A stretch of 64,000 nt of DNA from Bordetella parapertussis. Lineage in GTDB: Bacteria; Pseudomonadota; Gammaproteobacteria; Burkholderiales; Burkholderiaceae_C. This document shows positions 1 to 8,695 of this stretch, piece after piece (position 1 is the first letter of the stretch; the number at the start of each line of letters is the position of its first letter). Below the pieces are notes generated by a model. That model saw nothing but the letters and a program-made list of their open reading frames with translations. It did no database searches and was not told where the DNA came from. The DNA lies in NCBI GenBank assembly GCA_945878355.1, contig CAMCTC010000007.1:24590-88589 (forward strand). The letters run 5' to 3'. A program made the translations under genes and the position numbers.

Positions 1-2
1 GG

Positions 3-1904
3 CGCCATGTCGAACTGAAAAAGGCCGGCATCAACCACAAGGGTCTGTGCCCCTTCCACGGCGAAAAGTCGCCCAGCTTTATCGTCAGCCCTTCGCGCCA
101 GACCTACCACTGCTTTGGCTGTGGGGTTCACGGCGACGCCATCCGATTCTTGACCGAACACCACGGCATGGGATTCATGGACGCGGTGCGCGACCTGGCT
201 CAGCAAGTCGGGCTGACCGTGCCAGAGCGCCAAGACAGCCCCGAAGACCGAGCCCGCGCCGACGCCGAAAAGTCCCAGCGCGCCACGCTCAGCGAAGTAC
301 TGGCCAAAGCCGGCGAACATTACCGCAGCGCGCTCAAGGCCAGTCCCCGCGCAGTGGCCTATCTGAAAAAGCGCGGCCTGACCGGCGCCGTCGCAGCCCG
401 CTTCGGTATGGGCTATGCACCCGAGGGCTGGCGCACGCTGGCGGGGGTGTTTCCGCGCTACGACGACCCGCTGCTCAGCGAATGCGGCTTGGTGATCGTC
501 AACGGAGACGAAGGCGAGGAGCAAAAACGCTACGACCGCTTCCGCGACCGGATCATGTTCCCGATCCGCTCGGTGCGCGGGGAAGTCATCGGCTTCGGCG
601 GCCGGGTGCTCGATGTCGGCGAGCCCAAGTACCTCAATTCGCCTGAAACGCCGGTCTTCCACAAAGGGCAAGAACTCTACGGCCTGTTCGAAGCCCGCCA
701 GGGGCTTCGCGCCAAGGGCTACGCACTGGTCGTCGAAGGCTATATGGACGTGGTGGCGCTGGCCCAGTGGGGTTATCCCAACGCGGTGGCCACGCTGGGG
801 ACGGCGTGTACCGCAGAGCATGTGGCCAAGCTGTTCCGCTTCACCGAGTCGGTGATCTTCAGCTTCGACGGCGACGCCGCCGGACGCCGCGCAGCTGGAC
901 GCGCGCTCGAGGCGGCCCTGCCTCACGCCAGCGACCTGCGCAGCGTCCGCTTCCTGTTCCTGCCAGCCGAACACGACCCCGATTCCTTCATCCGCGAACA
1001 AGGACCCGAGGCTTTCGAGCGCGAAGTGGCCCAGGCCGTGCCGCTGTCGACCCAGCTGATTGCGCAGGCTGGCGCTGACTGCGATCTGGCGACCCCTGAG
1101 GGTCGCTCGAGAATGCTCACGCAGGCCGGCCCCTTGGTCGAATTGCTGCCCGACGGACTGCTGCGCGAGCAACTGGTGCAAGCATTGGCCAAGTTGGGTG
1201 GGATCGCGGTCGAAGTGCTCCAAGCCCATTGGGCCAAACGAGGCAAGCCGCGCGCCGGGCCCGATGCCGCTGGCCCGGCCCATGCGTCAGACCGAGGCGA
1301 CCGCGCCGACGATGCCGACCCGAGGGACTACCAAGACCGGGGCAGCAATGGGTGGCGCAACAATCGCCAGGCCCATGGGCGGCTTCGCCTGCACCCCATG
1401 GGGGGCCGGCGCCTGCCGCCCCAGGCCGCCACTTTGCTTGACCGCACAGCCTGGCTGCTGGCTCGCCATGCCGCGGTGTGGCTTGACCTGCCTGGCGAGT
1501 CGCATGATTTTCTGATCGCCCAGCCCGCACCCTACAACCAGTTTTTTGCCGGCTTGGAGCGCGTGCTGCACGAACACGGCGCCGTCACGATGGCCGCGCT
1601 GCTCGGCGAGTTGCGCGGCAGTCAAACCGGGGCAGCTGAGGATGGTGAGCTGGACCAGGCCAAGCTGCGTGAGCTGCTGGACCGGTTGGCCGGCTACCAC
1701 GAAGTCGAAGACGAGGAGTCGCCCGCATTGCTGGTCGAGGCCGTGCTGCGCCGACTGCACCAGCGAGCGGTGGCCGACGAACTGCAGTGGCTGATCGAAT
1801 CTGGTGAGCTGTCTGAAGCGGCCACCGAACGCCGAAACGCCTTGTTCGCACTGACGGCCGAGCTCAAGAAGAATTTGTCACCGGCATCGTCGCACGGCCG
1901 CTGA
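3..1904 (+). CDS. dnaG: DNA primase DnaG (5' end outside window)
   Basis: Synthesises RNA primers for chromosomal replication with the DnaB helicase. The frame is open from the first bases, and 633 residues are visible. The CHC2 zinc finger is at visible residues 16-40 (C16, H19, C37, C40, in CPFH and CFGC). By comparison with E. coli primase, about 24 residues are missing at the N-terminus. The Toprim catalytic core carries EGYMDV (nt about 735-752) and FDGDAAG (about 863-883). A low-complexity basic linker (nt about 1230-1400) leads to a helical C-terminal region in the position of the DnaB-binding domain. A TTG at 150 is internal and not the start. The upstream macromolecular-synthesis neighbours lie outside the window, and the next gene is not rpoD. 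Confidence 0.96.
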   Translation, partial: RHVELKKAGINHKGLCPFHGEKSPSFIVSPSRQTYHCFGCGVHGDAIRFLTEHHGMGFMDAVRDLAQQVGLTVPERQDSPEDRARADAEKSQRATLSEVLAKAGEHYRSALKASPRAVAYLKKRGLTGAVAARFGMGYAPEGWRTLAGVFPRYDDPLLSECGLVIVNGDEGEEQKRYDRFRDRIMFPIRSVRGEVIGFGGRVLDVGEPKYLNSPETPVFHKGQELYGLFEARQGLRAKGYALVVEGYMDVVALAQWGYPNAVATLGTACTAEHVAKLFRFTESVIFSFDGDAAGRRAAGRALEAALPHASDLRSVRFLFLPAEHDPDSFIREQGPEAFEREVAQAVPLSTQLIAQAGADCDLATPEGRSRMLTQAGPLVELLPDGLLREQLVQALAKLGGIAVEVLQAHWAKRGKPRAGPDAAGPAHASDRGDRADDADPRDYQDRGSNGWRNNRQAHGRLRLHPMGGRRLPPQAATLLDRTAWLLARHAAVWLDLPGESHDFLIAQPAPYNQFFAGLERVLHEHGAVTMAALLGELRGSQTGAAEDGELDQAKLRELLDRLAGYHEVEDEESPALLVEAVLRRLHQRAVADELQWLIESGELSEAATERRNALFALTAELKKNLSPASSHGR

Positions 1905-1908
1905 GCGT

Positions 1909-1959
1909 TGAGGTCGGCGCAACTGGGCCGCCGGGAGTGGGCCTCGCCTCAGGACCTCA
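1909..1959 (+). terminator. Hairpin after dnaG, possible terminator
   Basis: TGAGGTC (1909-1915) pairs with GACCTCA (1953-1959). An inner GGCG/CGCC pair extends the stem imperfectly. The element sits just after the dnaG stop and is followed by GCCCTTTG, with no real T-run. It may be a weak terminator or only an mRNA 3'-end structure. Confidence 0.3.
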
Positions 1960-2022
1960 GCCCTTTGCTGGACGCGTCGAATCTAGGTCAGCCGCGCTGG
2001 CCGAGCGTCACATTTTCACGAT

Positions 2023-2028
2023 TAAACT
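2023..2028 (+). promoter_or_regulatory. Candidate -10 element for a leaderless cyclase mRNA
   Basis: TAAACT lies seven bases before the chosen ATG at 2036. No Shine-Dalgarno sequence is present between them. This spacing would place the transcript start at or next to the start codon. No convincing -35 hexamer was found. Confidence 0.3.
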
Positions 2029-2035
2029 GGCTTGC

Positions 2036-2980
2036 ATGACGAGCATTGCCGAACGGACAGTTTTGTTCGCCGACCTGCGGGGCAGCACAGCGCTCTATGG
2101 CAGCCTGGGCAACGCTGAAGCCACATCGGTGGTGACGCACACTGTCAATGCACTGGCACGGGCGGTGCCGGCTTGCGGCGGCGAACTGGTCAAGACCCTG
2201 GGCGACGGCTTGATGGCGGTGTTCGACAGCTCGGCCGATGGCTTGCAGTCGGCACAGCAGATGCATGAAGAGCTCGACCGCCTGGTCAGTCGGGGTCGTG
2301 AGCATGGCGCCTCTGCCGGTCTGCGTAGCTTGCGCTTGCAAGTGGCGCTGGCACGTGGCGAGGTGGTCGAGATGGCAGGAGATTGCTTCGGCGACGCGGT
2401 CAACGTCGCTGCACGCCTGATAGACCACGCGAGCGACAACGAAACACTGGTCACCGACGAAGTGCTGGCAGGCCTGTCGATGGTGCTCAGACCCCGCTTT
2501 CGCTCGCTCGACTGGATGCACTTGCGCGGCCGCGCTGCGCCGGTCCATGTACACGTGCTGGGTCGCCGTCGCGCTGTCGATGCGGTCGCCACCCAGTTCG
2601 GCGAGGTGGCCAGAACCATGGAGCCCGAATCGGTTCGACTGGTCTGGCTCGACAGCAAGGAAGTTTTTGACGGTGCCCACATGCCCGTCATGCTGGGCCG
2701 CAGCCGACAGGCCAATTTTCGAGTCGACGATGGCCGTGTTTCACGCTCGCACGCTAGGCTGGACTGGCAGGGCGGGGCCTTTCAGCTCACCGATCTGAGC
2801 TACAACGGCACCTATGTTCGGTTCGGCAACGCCGTGGAAACCATCACGCTGCGACGCCGTCAATGCACGCTCCATGGCTCGGGTTGGATCGGCCTGGGCG
2901 GCTCGCCCAGCGATCCCACGGCGCCCAGTATTCGCTTCGAACTGCTGTCGTTCGGCGACACCCTGCCTATGCGGCCTTGA
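2036..2980 (+). CDS. Class III adenylate/guanylate cyclase with C-terminal FHA domain
   Basis: Predicted soluble signalling protein of 314 residues. Residues 1-180 form a class III nucleotide cyclase catalytic domain. The metal-binding aspartates are D13 (FADLRGST) and D57 (KTLGDG), K53 is near the base-recognition position, and GDAVNVAARL supplies the N123/R127 pair, so it is probably active. Residues about 205-305 form an FHA domain, with GRS, SRSH and NGT motifs that normally bind phosphothreonine. This suggests that a Ser/Thr kinase signal is coupled to cyclic nucleotide synthesis; that coupling is inference. An upstream in-frame start at 1937 would add 33 residues with no domain match, so the ATG at 2036 is preferred. 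No kinase is nearby, and cAMP versus cGMP cannot be decided. Confidence 0.88.
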   Translation: MTSIAERTVLFADLRGSTALYGSLGNAEATSVVTHTVNALARAVPACGGELVKTLGDGLMAVFDSSADGLQSAQQMHEELDRLVSRGREHGASAGLRSLRLQVALARGEVVEMAGDCFGDAVNVAARLIDHASDNETLVTDEVLAGLSMVLRPRFRSLDWMHLRGRAAPVHVHVLGRRRAVDAVATQFGEVARTMEPESVRLVWLDSKEVFDGAHMPVMLGRSRQANFRVDDGRVSRSHARLDWQGGAFQLTDLSYNGTYVRFGNAVETITLRRRQCTLHGSGWIGLGGSPSDPTAPSIRFELLSFGDTLPMRP

Positions 2981-3038
2981 CCGGTCCGCTCCAAGCACGA
3001 CTGCGCCCGGCGTGCATCCACACCCAGCGCGCATCGTC

Positions 3039-3044
3039 GACAAT
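3039..3044 (+). promoter_or_regulatory. Candidate -10 element for hemH
   Basis: GACAAT lies eight bases before the hemH ATG at 3053, with no Shine-Dalgarno sequence between them. As with the cyclase gene, this suggests a leaderless or near-leaderless transcript. No clear -35 element was seen. Confidence 0.3.
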
Positions 3045-3052
3045 CGTCCCCG

Positions 3053-4144
3053 ATGAGCTTCGCCCCCGAACCCCCTTACGCCCACGGCAATGCCGAACGC
3101 AGCGCCGTGCTGCTGGTCAACCTGGGCACACCCGAGGCGCCCACTGCTGCTGCGCTTCGACGCTACCTCGGGCAATTCCTGTGGGACCGGCGCGTCGTCG
3201 AGATCCCGCGACCACTGTGGTGGCTGATCCTGCACGGCGTGATCCTGCGGCTGAGGCCGGCCAAATCAGCGGCCAAATACGCCTCGATCTGGACTGACGC
3301 CGGCTCGCCGCTGCTGACCTGGACCGCCGCGCAGGCCGCGCGCTTGCAAGATTTGCTGCAGGCACGCGGCCACGAACTCGTTGTTCGCCACGCGATGCGC
3401 TACGGCGAGCCAGCAGTCGCCCGCACGCTGGACGAGCTCAAAGCCGCCGGCGTGACAAGACTGCTGGTGTTGCCGCTCTACCCGCAATTTGCCGCTGCCA
3501 CCACGGCGAGCAGCATCGACGCAGTCGCCCAATGGGCGCTGCGGGTGCGCCGCGTGCCCGAACTGCGTTTCATCAACCATTACCACGACGATCCCGGCTA
3601 CATCGCGGCACTCGCCCACAGCGTGCGAACCCATTGGGCCAAGCAAGGCCGCGGCCAGAAGCTGGTGATGAGCTTCCACGGCGTGCCGGCACGCAGCCTG
3701 GCGCTGGGTGACCCCTACCACTGCGAATGCCACAAGACGGCCCGCCTGCTGGCCGAGGCGCTGGCGCTGACGCCTGAAGACTACATCGTGACCTTCCAGA
3801 GCCGTCTGGGGCGGGCCAAGTGGCTAGAGCCCTACACCGAGCCCAGCGTCAAGCGACTGGCGGGCGAAGGCATCAAACACCTCGACGCGATCTGCCCGGG
3901 CTTCGCAGCGGACAACCTTGAGACGCTCGAGGAGATCGCGATCGAGGCCCGGGACGCTTTCATCGCGGCCGGTGGCGAGAAATTCAATTTCATCGCCTGC
4001 CTCAACGACTCGCCAGACTGGATCGCGGCGCTCGGCGACTTGGCCGAACGCCACTTGCAAGGGTGGCCGACCCGCGTGGCAGCAGATCCTGAGGCCTTGG
4101 CGAAACAACGCCAACGAGCGCTGGCGCTGGGTGCCTCAGATTGA
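3053..4144 (+). CDS. hemH: Ferrochelatase HemH
   Basis: Inserts ferrous iron into protoporphyrin IX, the last step of protoheme synthesis, at the cytoplasmic face of the inner membrane. The 363 residues match the usual family length. LLVNLGTPEAP near residue 25 is the family N-terminal signature. MSFHGVPARS holds the likely catalytic/metal-binding histidine H209, followed by DPYHCECHKTA. FQSRLGRAKWLEPYT and the CPGFAADNLETLEEI segment complete the fold. The gene starts 72 bp after the cyclase and is followed 39 bp later by hslR. This hemH-hslR-grpE order is common in Burkholderiales. Confidence 0.96.
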   Translation: MSFAPEPPYAHGNAERSAVLLVNLGTPEAPTAAALRRYLGQFLWDRRVVEIPRPLWWLILHGVILRLRPAKSAAKYASIWTDAGSPLLTWTAAQAARLQDLLQARGHELVVRHAMRYGEPAVARTLDELKAAGVTRLLVLPLYPQFAAATTASSIDAVAQWALRVRRVPELRFINHYHDDPGYIAALAHSVRTHWAKQGRGQKLVMSFHGVPARSLALGDPYHCECHKTARLLAEALALTPEDYIVTFQSRLGRAKWLEPYTEPSVKRLAGEGIKHLDAICPGFAADNLETLEEIAIEARDAFIAAGGEKFNFIACLNDSPDWIAALGDLAERHLQGWPTRVAADPEALAKQRQRALALGASD

Positions 4145-4183
4145 GCTTGCGACCGGGTTTGGACCACACCATCGGCTGAACTG

Positions 4184-4633
4184 ATGACCAAGAGCACGAA
4201 AAACTTGCCCGTGGCGGCAGCTGCGGCGATGAGGCTCGACAAGTGGCTCTGGGCAGCCCGCTTCTACAAGACCCGTTCGCTGGCCACCGAAGAAATCGAC
4301 AAAGGCCGCATCAACGTCAACGCCCAACAAGCCAAGCCCTCGCGCGACCTGAGGATAGGCGACACCGTGGTGATGCGCCAAGGGCCGGTGCAACGCACCA
4401 TCGTGGTCATGGGCTTGAGCATGGTTAGAGGGCCGGCGCCACAGGCCCAGGCGCTGTACGAGGAAACCGCTGACAGCATTCAAGACCGGACCCGGGCCGC
4501 TGAAGCCCGACGCTTGGCGGCGGAGCCGGCGCTGTCGATCGAGCAGGGTCGACCGACCAAACGCGATCGGCGTGACATCGAGCGCACCCAGCACGACTGG
4601 CAGCGCTGGAGCGCGTCGGTCGACGACAGTTGA
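4184..4633 (+). CDS. hslR: S4-domain RNA-binding heat-shock protein (Hsp15 family)
   Basis: A 149-residue basic protein. Residues about 16-75 form an S4 RNA-binding domain (RLDKWLWAARFYKTRSLA, then INVNAQQAKPSRDLRIGD). The E. coli homologue Hsp15 binds free 50S subunits carrying a stalled nascent chain. The C-terminal tail is rich in Arg, Glu and Gln and ends in the RDIERTQHDWQRW segment. ATG 4184 follows the hemH stop by 39 bp, so the two are probably co-transcribed. No heat-shock promoter was found directly upstream. The interval from 4634 to 4723 before the grpE promoter shows nothing recognisable. Confidence 0.88.
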   Translation: MTKSTKNLPVAAAAAMRLDKWLWAARFYKTRSLATEEIDKGRINVNAQQAKPSRDLRIGDTVVMRQGPVQRTIVVMGLSMVRGPAPQAQALYEETADSIQDRTRAAEARRLAAEPALSIEQGRPTKRDRRDIERTQHDWQRWSASVDDS

Positions 4634-4723
4634 AGTCGCATCGTCGCTGCTGGCGTCGAGCACCGCGCCCGCGCCAACGACCAATATCGGCGTCAGACCC
4701 AGCACCAGCGCCGAAATACCCCT

Positions 4724-4751
4724 CTTGAACCACGGGATTGGGCCCCCATAT
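4724..4751 (+). promoter_or_regulatory. Sigma-32 heat-shock promoter of grpE
   Basis: The -35 element CTTGAA (4724-4729) is exact to the sigma-32 consensus. A 14-base spacer leads to CCCCATAT (4744-4751), which matches CCCCATnT. Transcription should start near 4758. That rules against a TTG start at 4757 and supports the downstream ATG of grpE. Confidence 0.88.
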
Positions 4752-4801
4752 CGAGATTGACTGTGTTCAACCCCTTCAGAAAAGCCCGAAAAGCCCCCGA
4801 C

Positions 4802-5359
4802 ATGACGACGCCGGAGAACCACCCCACCGTGCCACATTCAGCCGATCAAACCGCCAACCCCTCAGAGCCAGGGATTGAAATTCCGACCCTCAGTGCCGAG
4901 CAAATCCTGACGCAACGATTGGCTGAGTTGGAGGCCAAGCACGCTGAGGTTTCTGATGCCTATCTGCGGGCCAAGGCCGAGGCCGAGAACACCCGCCGCC
5001 GCGCAGATGAAGACATCAGCAAGGCCCGCAAGTTCGCGATCGAATCCTTTGCCGAGAGCCTGCTACCGGTCAAGGACAGCCTGGAGGCCGCCATCGCGAT
5101 GCCCGAGGCCAAGGTCGAGCAAGTGCTTGAAGGCGTTCACGCCACCTTGCGCCAACTGGGCGCTGCGCTAGACCGCAACAAGGTGCTGCAGATCGCACCG
5201 CCAGCTGGTACCAAGTTCGATCCGCACCAGCATCAGGCCATCAGCGTCGTGCCAGCCGATCAGGATGCCAATACCGTCGTGGCCGTGCTGCAAAAAGGCT
5301 ACCTGATCGCCGACCGGGTGCTGCGGCCCGCGCTGGTCACGGTGGCCGCGCCCAAGTGA
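4802..5359 (+). CDS. grpE: Nucleotide exchange factor GrpE
   Basis: Co-chaperone that releases ADP from DnaK. With the ATG at 4802 the product has 185 residues. An acidic, flexible N-terminus is followed by a long coiled-coil helix (residues about 40-105). The C-terminal beta domain carries the GrpE signature [15 protein letters not shown] and [17 protein letters not shown]. In-frame TTG 4757 and GTG 4763 would extend it by 15 or 13 residues, but they lie at or within a few bases of the predicted sigma-32 transcript start, so ATG 4802 is preferred. dnaK follows after 100 bp with its own heat-shock promoter. Confidence 0.94.
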   Translation: MTTPENHPTVPHSADQTANPSEPGIEIPTLSAEQILTQRLAELEAKHAEVSDAYLRAKAEAENTRRRADEDISKARKFAIESFAESLLPVKDSLEAAIAMPEAKVEQVLEGVHATLRQLGAALDRNKVLQIAPPAGTKFDPHQHQAISVVPADQDANTVVAVLQKGYLIADRVLRPALVTVAAPK

Positions 5360-5396
5360 CCTGAAGCAAACGCCGGCCCGCCGTGCGAACCGCGGC

Positions 5397-5424
5397 CTTG
5401 AAAGTCACTGGCCGGCCCGCATCT
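5397..5424 (+). promoter_or_regulatory. Sigma-32 heat-shock promoter of dnaK
   Basis: CTTGAA (5397-5402), a 14-base spacer, then CCGCATCT (5417-5424), one mismatch from CCCCATnT. The spacing is identical to that of the grpE promoter. It lies 36 bp before the dnaK ATG. A ribosome-binding site GGAG at 5450-5453 sits 6 bases before the start codon. Confidence 0.82.
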
Positions 5425-5459
5425 CAAACAACAGCAAACATCCTCTACTGGAGCATCAC

Positions 5460-7403
5460 ATGGGCAGAATCATCGGCATCGACCTGGGCACCACCAATTC
5501 TTGCGTGGCGATCATGGAAGGCAACACCACCAAGGTGATCGAAAACAGCGAAGGTGCCCGCACCACGCCATCGATCATCGCCTACCAGGAAGATGGTGAA
5601 GTGCTGGTCGGCGCGTCTGCCAAGCGCCAGGCCGTGACGAACCCGCGCAACACGCTGTACGCCGTCAAGCGCCTGATCGGTCGCAAATTCTCCGAAAAGG
5701 AAGTGCAGAAAGACATCAACCTGATGCCTTACACCATCGCCGCCGCCGACAACGGCGATGCCTGGGTGGAGGTTCGGGGCAAGAAGATCGCGCCGCCTCA
5801 AGTCAGCGCCGAAGTGCTGCGCAAGATGAAGAAGACCGCCGAGGACTACCTGGGCGAAGAAGTGACCGAGGCCGTGATCACGGTGCCGGCCTATTTCAAC
5901 GACAGCCAGCGCCAAGCGACCAAGGATGCCGGCCGTATCGCTGGTCTGGATGTCAAGCGCATCATCAACGAGCCCACCGCTGCGGCCTTGGCCTTTGGTC
6001 TGGACAAGCACACCACCGGCGACCGCAAGATCGCGGTGTTCGACTTGGGCGGCGGCACCTTCGACATCTCGATCATCGAGATCGCCGACGTCGACGGTGA
6101 AAAGCAATTCGAGGTGCTGTCGACCAACGGCGACACCTTCCTGGGTGGCGAGGACTTCGACCAGCGCTTGATCGACTACATCGTCGCCGAGTTCAAGAAG
6201 GAACAAGGCGTCGACCTGACCAAGGACGTGCTGGCACTGCAGCGCCTGAAAGAAGCCGCCGAGAAGGCAAAGATCGAGCTGTCGAGCAACACCCAGACCG
6301 ATGTCAACCTGCCGTACATCACGGCCGACGCCAACGGCCCGCGCCACCTCAACATCAAGCTCACCCGCGCCAAACTCGAGTCCTTGGTCGATGAGTTGAT
6401 CGAGCGCACGATGGAGCCTTGCCGGGTCGCGATCAAAGACGCTGGCGTCAAGGTCAGTGACATCGACGACGTGATCCTGGTCGGCGGCATGAGCCGCATG
6501 CCCAAGGTGCAGGAGAAGGTCAAGGAGTTCTTCGGCAAGGAACCGCGCAAGGATGTCAACCCTGATGAAGCGGTTGCGGTCGGTGCGGCGATCCAGGGCC
6601 AGGTGCTGGGCGGCGAGCGCAAGGACGTGCTGCTGCTTGACGTCACCCCGCTGAGCCTGGGCATCGAGACGCTGGGCGGCGTGATGACGAAGATGATCAA
6701 GAAGAATACGACGATCCCGACCAAATTCGCCCAGACTTTCTCGACTGCCGACGACAACCAGCCGGCGGTGACGATCAAGGTCTATCAGGGCGAGCGCGAG
6801 TTGGCCGTGGGCAACAAGAGCCTGGGCGAATTCAACCTCGAAGGCATCCCGCCGTCGCCGCGTGGTTTGCCGCAGATCGAGGTCACTTTCGACATCGACG
6901 CCAACGGCATCCTGCACGTCGGCGCCAAGGACAAGGCCACCGGCAAGGAAAACAAGATCACCATCAAGGCGAACTCGGGTTTGACCGAAGACGAGATCCA
7001 GAAGATGGTCAAGGACGCCGAGCTCAACGCGGCCGAAGACGCCAAGAAGGTTGAGCTGGTTCAGGCCCGCAACCAAGCCGACGGCATGATCCACTCGGTG
7101 CGCAAGAGCTTGGGCGAGTTCGGCGACAAGCTCGACGCTGGCGAGAAAGAAAAGATCGAAGAAGCGCTGAAAGAGGCTGAAGAAGCGCTCAAGAGCGATG
7201 ACAAGGCCACGATCGACGCCAAGACCGAGGCCTTGATGACGGTGAGTCAGAAGCTGGGCGAGAAGATGTATGCCGAGCAAGCCGCTGCTGCGGCCGGGGC
7301 TGCGGGCGGCCCGGCGGGCGCTGAATCACCGGCAGGCGCAGCGCCGAAAGCTGCGGCCGACGACAATGTGGTCGACGCCGAATTCAAGGAAGTCAAGAAG
7401 TGA
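5460..7403 (+). CDS. dnaK: Chaperone DnaK (Hsp70)
   Basis: ATP-dependent chaperone working with DnaJ and GrpE in the cytoplasm. The 647 residues are a normal family length. The nucleotide-binding domain starts with [14 protein letters not shown] and contains FDLGGGTFD and the [11 protein letters not shown] segment. The conserved interdomain linker ([13 protein letters not shown]) precedes the substrate-binding domain and helical lid. The C-terminus has an Ala/Gly-rich spacer and ends in [11 protein letters not shown], close to the EEV-type tail of proteobacterial DnaK. A clear GGAG ribosome-binding site precedes the ATG. Confidence 0.99.
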   Translation: MGRIIGIDLGTTNSCVAIMEGNTTKVIENSEGARTTPSIIAYQEDGEVLVGASAKRQAVTNPRNTLYAVKRLIGRKFSEKEVQKDINLMPYTIAAADNGDAWVEVRGKKIAPPQVSAEVLRKMKKTAEDYLGEEVTEAVITVPAYFNDSQRQATKDAGRIAGLDVKRIINEPTAAALAFGLDKHTTGDRKIAVFDLGGGTFDISIIEIADVDGEKQFEVLSTNGDTFLGGEDFDQRLIDYIVAEFKKEQGVDLTKDVLALQRLKEAAEKAKIELSSNTQTDVNLPYITADANGPRHLNIKLTRAKLESLVDELIERTMEPCRVAIKDAGVKVSDIDDVILVGGMSRMPKVQEKVKEFFGKEPRKDVNPDEAVAVGAAIQGQVLGGERKDVLLLDVTPLSLGIETLGGVMTKMIKKNTTIPTKFAQTFSTADDNQPAVTIKVYQGERELAVGNKSLGEFNLEGIPPSPRGLPQIEVTFDIDANGILHVGAKDKATGKENKITIKANSGLTEDEIQKMVKDAELNAAEDAKKVELVQARNQADGMIHSVRKSLGEFGDKLDAGEKEKIEEALKEAEEALKSDDKATIDAKTEALMTVSQKLGEKMYAEQAAAAAGAAGGPAGAESPAGAAPKAAADDNVVDAEFKEVKK

Positions 7404-7410
7404 TATGGGT

Positions 7411-7429
7411 CGCAGCCCTTGGGGCTGCG
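7411..7429 (+). other. Perfect 8-bp hairpin just after dnaK
   Basis: CGCAGCCC (7411-7418) and GGGCTGCG (7422-7429) form a perfect stem with a 3-base loop, 8 bases after the dnaK stop. No T-run follows. It may protect the dnaK mRNA 3' end or reduce readthrough into dnaJ. Confidence 0.45.
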
Positions 7430-7440
7430 CCTGCATTTCG

Positions 7441-7494
7441 CCGCGTTCGGGGTGACAGTCCATGGTCTGTCCCTCAACGCGGCGGTTTCGTTTT
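7441..7494 (+). terminator. Hairpin plus T-rich run between dnaK and dnaJ
   Basis: CCGCGTT (7441-7447) pairs with AACGCGG (7476-7482). Inner GACAG (7454-7458) pairs with CTGTC (7467-7471). The stem is followed by TTTCGTTTT (7486-7494). This looks like a partial intrinsic terminator that would lower dnaJ relative to dnaK. Confidence 0.5.
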
Positions 7495-7513
7495 CCAAGT
7501 CTGAGATTGATCC

Positions 7514-8653
7514 ATGGCCAAGCGCGATTTCTACGACATCCTCGGCGTGCCCAAGAACGCCGCCGACGACGACATCAAAAAGGCCTACCGCAAGCTGGCC
7601 ATGAAGCACCACCCTGACCGCAACCAGGGTGAAGGCGACGACACGAAGAAGTCCGAAGAGAAGTTCAAGGAGGCCAAAGAGGCTTACGAGATGCTTTCGG
7701 ACCCGAAGAAGCGCGCGGCCTACGACCAGCATGGCCACGCCGGCGTCGACCCGAACCGGGGCGGGCCAGGTGCCGAAGGCATGGGCGGTTTCGCGGAGGC
7801 CTTCGGCGACATCTTCGGCGACATCTTCAACGGCGGCGGCCGGCGTGGCGGCGGCGGCGGGCAACAGGTGTTCCGCGGCGCCGACCTGAGCTACGCGATG
7901 GAGATCACCCTCGAAGAAGCCGCGCGCGGCAAGGACGCGCAGATCCGGATCCCGAGCTGGGAGAGTTGCGACACTTGCCATGGCACAGGCGCCAAGCCCG
8001 GCACCAGCGCCAAGACCTGCACCACCTGCAACGGCGCTGGCACGGTGCACATGCGTCAGGGTTTTTTCAGCATCCAACAGACCTGCCCGCACTGCCACGG
8101 CAGCGGCAAGATCATCCCCGAGCCCTGCACCAGCTGCAACGGTGCCGGCAAGATCAAACGCCAGAAGACGCTCGAGGTCAAGATCCCCGCCGGCATCGGC
8201 GAAGGCATGCGGATCCGGTCGGCCGGCAACGGTGAACCTGGCACCAACGGTGGCCCGGCGGGGGATCTCTACATCGAGATCCGCGTCAAAGACCACGACA
8301 TCTTCGAACGCGACGGCGACGACCTGCACTGCACCGTGCCGGTGTCGTTCACAACCGTAGCGCTAGGCGGGTCGATCGAAGTACCCACGCTGGCCGGCAA
8401 GGCCGAGATCGAGCTGCCCGAAGGCACCCAGCACGGCAAGACCTTCAGGCTGCGCGGCAAGGGCATCAAGGGCCTGCGCTCGAGTTATCCCGGCGACCTC
8501 TACGCCCATGTCTCGGTGGAAACACCAGTCAAGCTCACCGAGCACCAGCGCAAGCTGCTCAAGGAACTGGATGAGGCGCTGAAGAAAGGCGGCGAGAAGC
8601 ATTCGCCCAATGCCAAGAGCTGGACCGACAGGGTCAAGGACTTGTTCAAATAG
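7514..8653 (+). CDS. dnaJ: Chaperone DnaJ (Hsp40)
   Basis: Co-chaperone that delivers substrates to DnaK and stimulates its ATPase. The protein has 379 residues. The J domain contains HPD at residues 33-35. A Gly/Phe-rich region (about 75-118) follows. The zinc region starts at C152 and has all four CxxCxGxG-type repeats ([32 protein letters not shown]). The C-terminal substrate-binding domain is intact. It starts 110 bp after dnaK. No sigma-32 promoter of its own was found, so expression probably comes by readthrough through the intergenic hairpins. Confidence 0.98.
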   Translation: MAKRDFYDILGVPKNAADDDIKKAYRKLAMKHHPDRNQGEGDDTKKSEEKFKEAKEAYEMLSDPKKRAAYDQHGHAGVDPNRGGPGAEGMGGFAEAFGDIFGDIFNGGGRRGGGGGQQVFRGADLSYAMEITLEEAARGKDAQIRIPSWESCDTCHGTGAKPGTSAKTCTTCNGAGTVHMRQGFFSIQQTCPHCHGSGKIIPEPCTSCNGAGKIKRQKTLEVKIPAGIGEGMRIRSAGNGEPGTNGGPAGDLYIEIRVKDHDIFERDGDDLHCTVPVSFTTVALGGSIEVPTLAGKAEIELPEGTQHGKTFRLRGKGIKGLRSSYPGDLYAHVSVETPVKLTEHQRKLLKELDEALKKGGEKHSPNAKSWTDRVKDLFK

Positions 8654-8695
8654 TCACAAGGCCAGCCTCAACACCCAACGCAACCAGGACCTCAA

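Noticed and set aside
1937..2035. 33-residue extension of the cyclase
   Set aside because: It has no conserved sequence, and the catalytic domain begins directly after the ATG at 2036, which has a -10-like element before it.
4757..4801. TTG or GTG start for grpE
   Set aside because: These codons lie at or within a few bases of the transcript start predicted from the sigma-32 promoter. The ATG at 4802 gives a normal GrpE length.
5445..7280. 611-codon - strand frame opposite dnaK
   Set aside because: A known artefact: the strand opposite dnaK is often open in GC-rich genomes. No start signal or family supports it.
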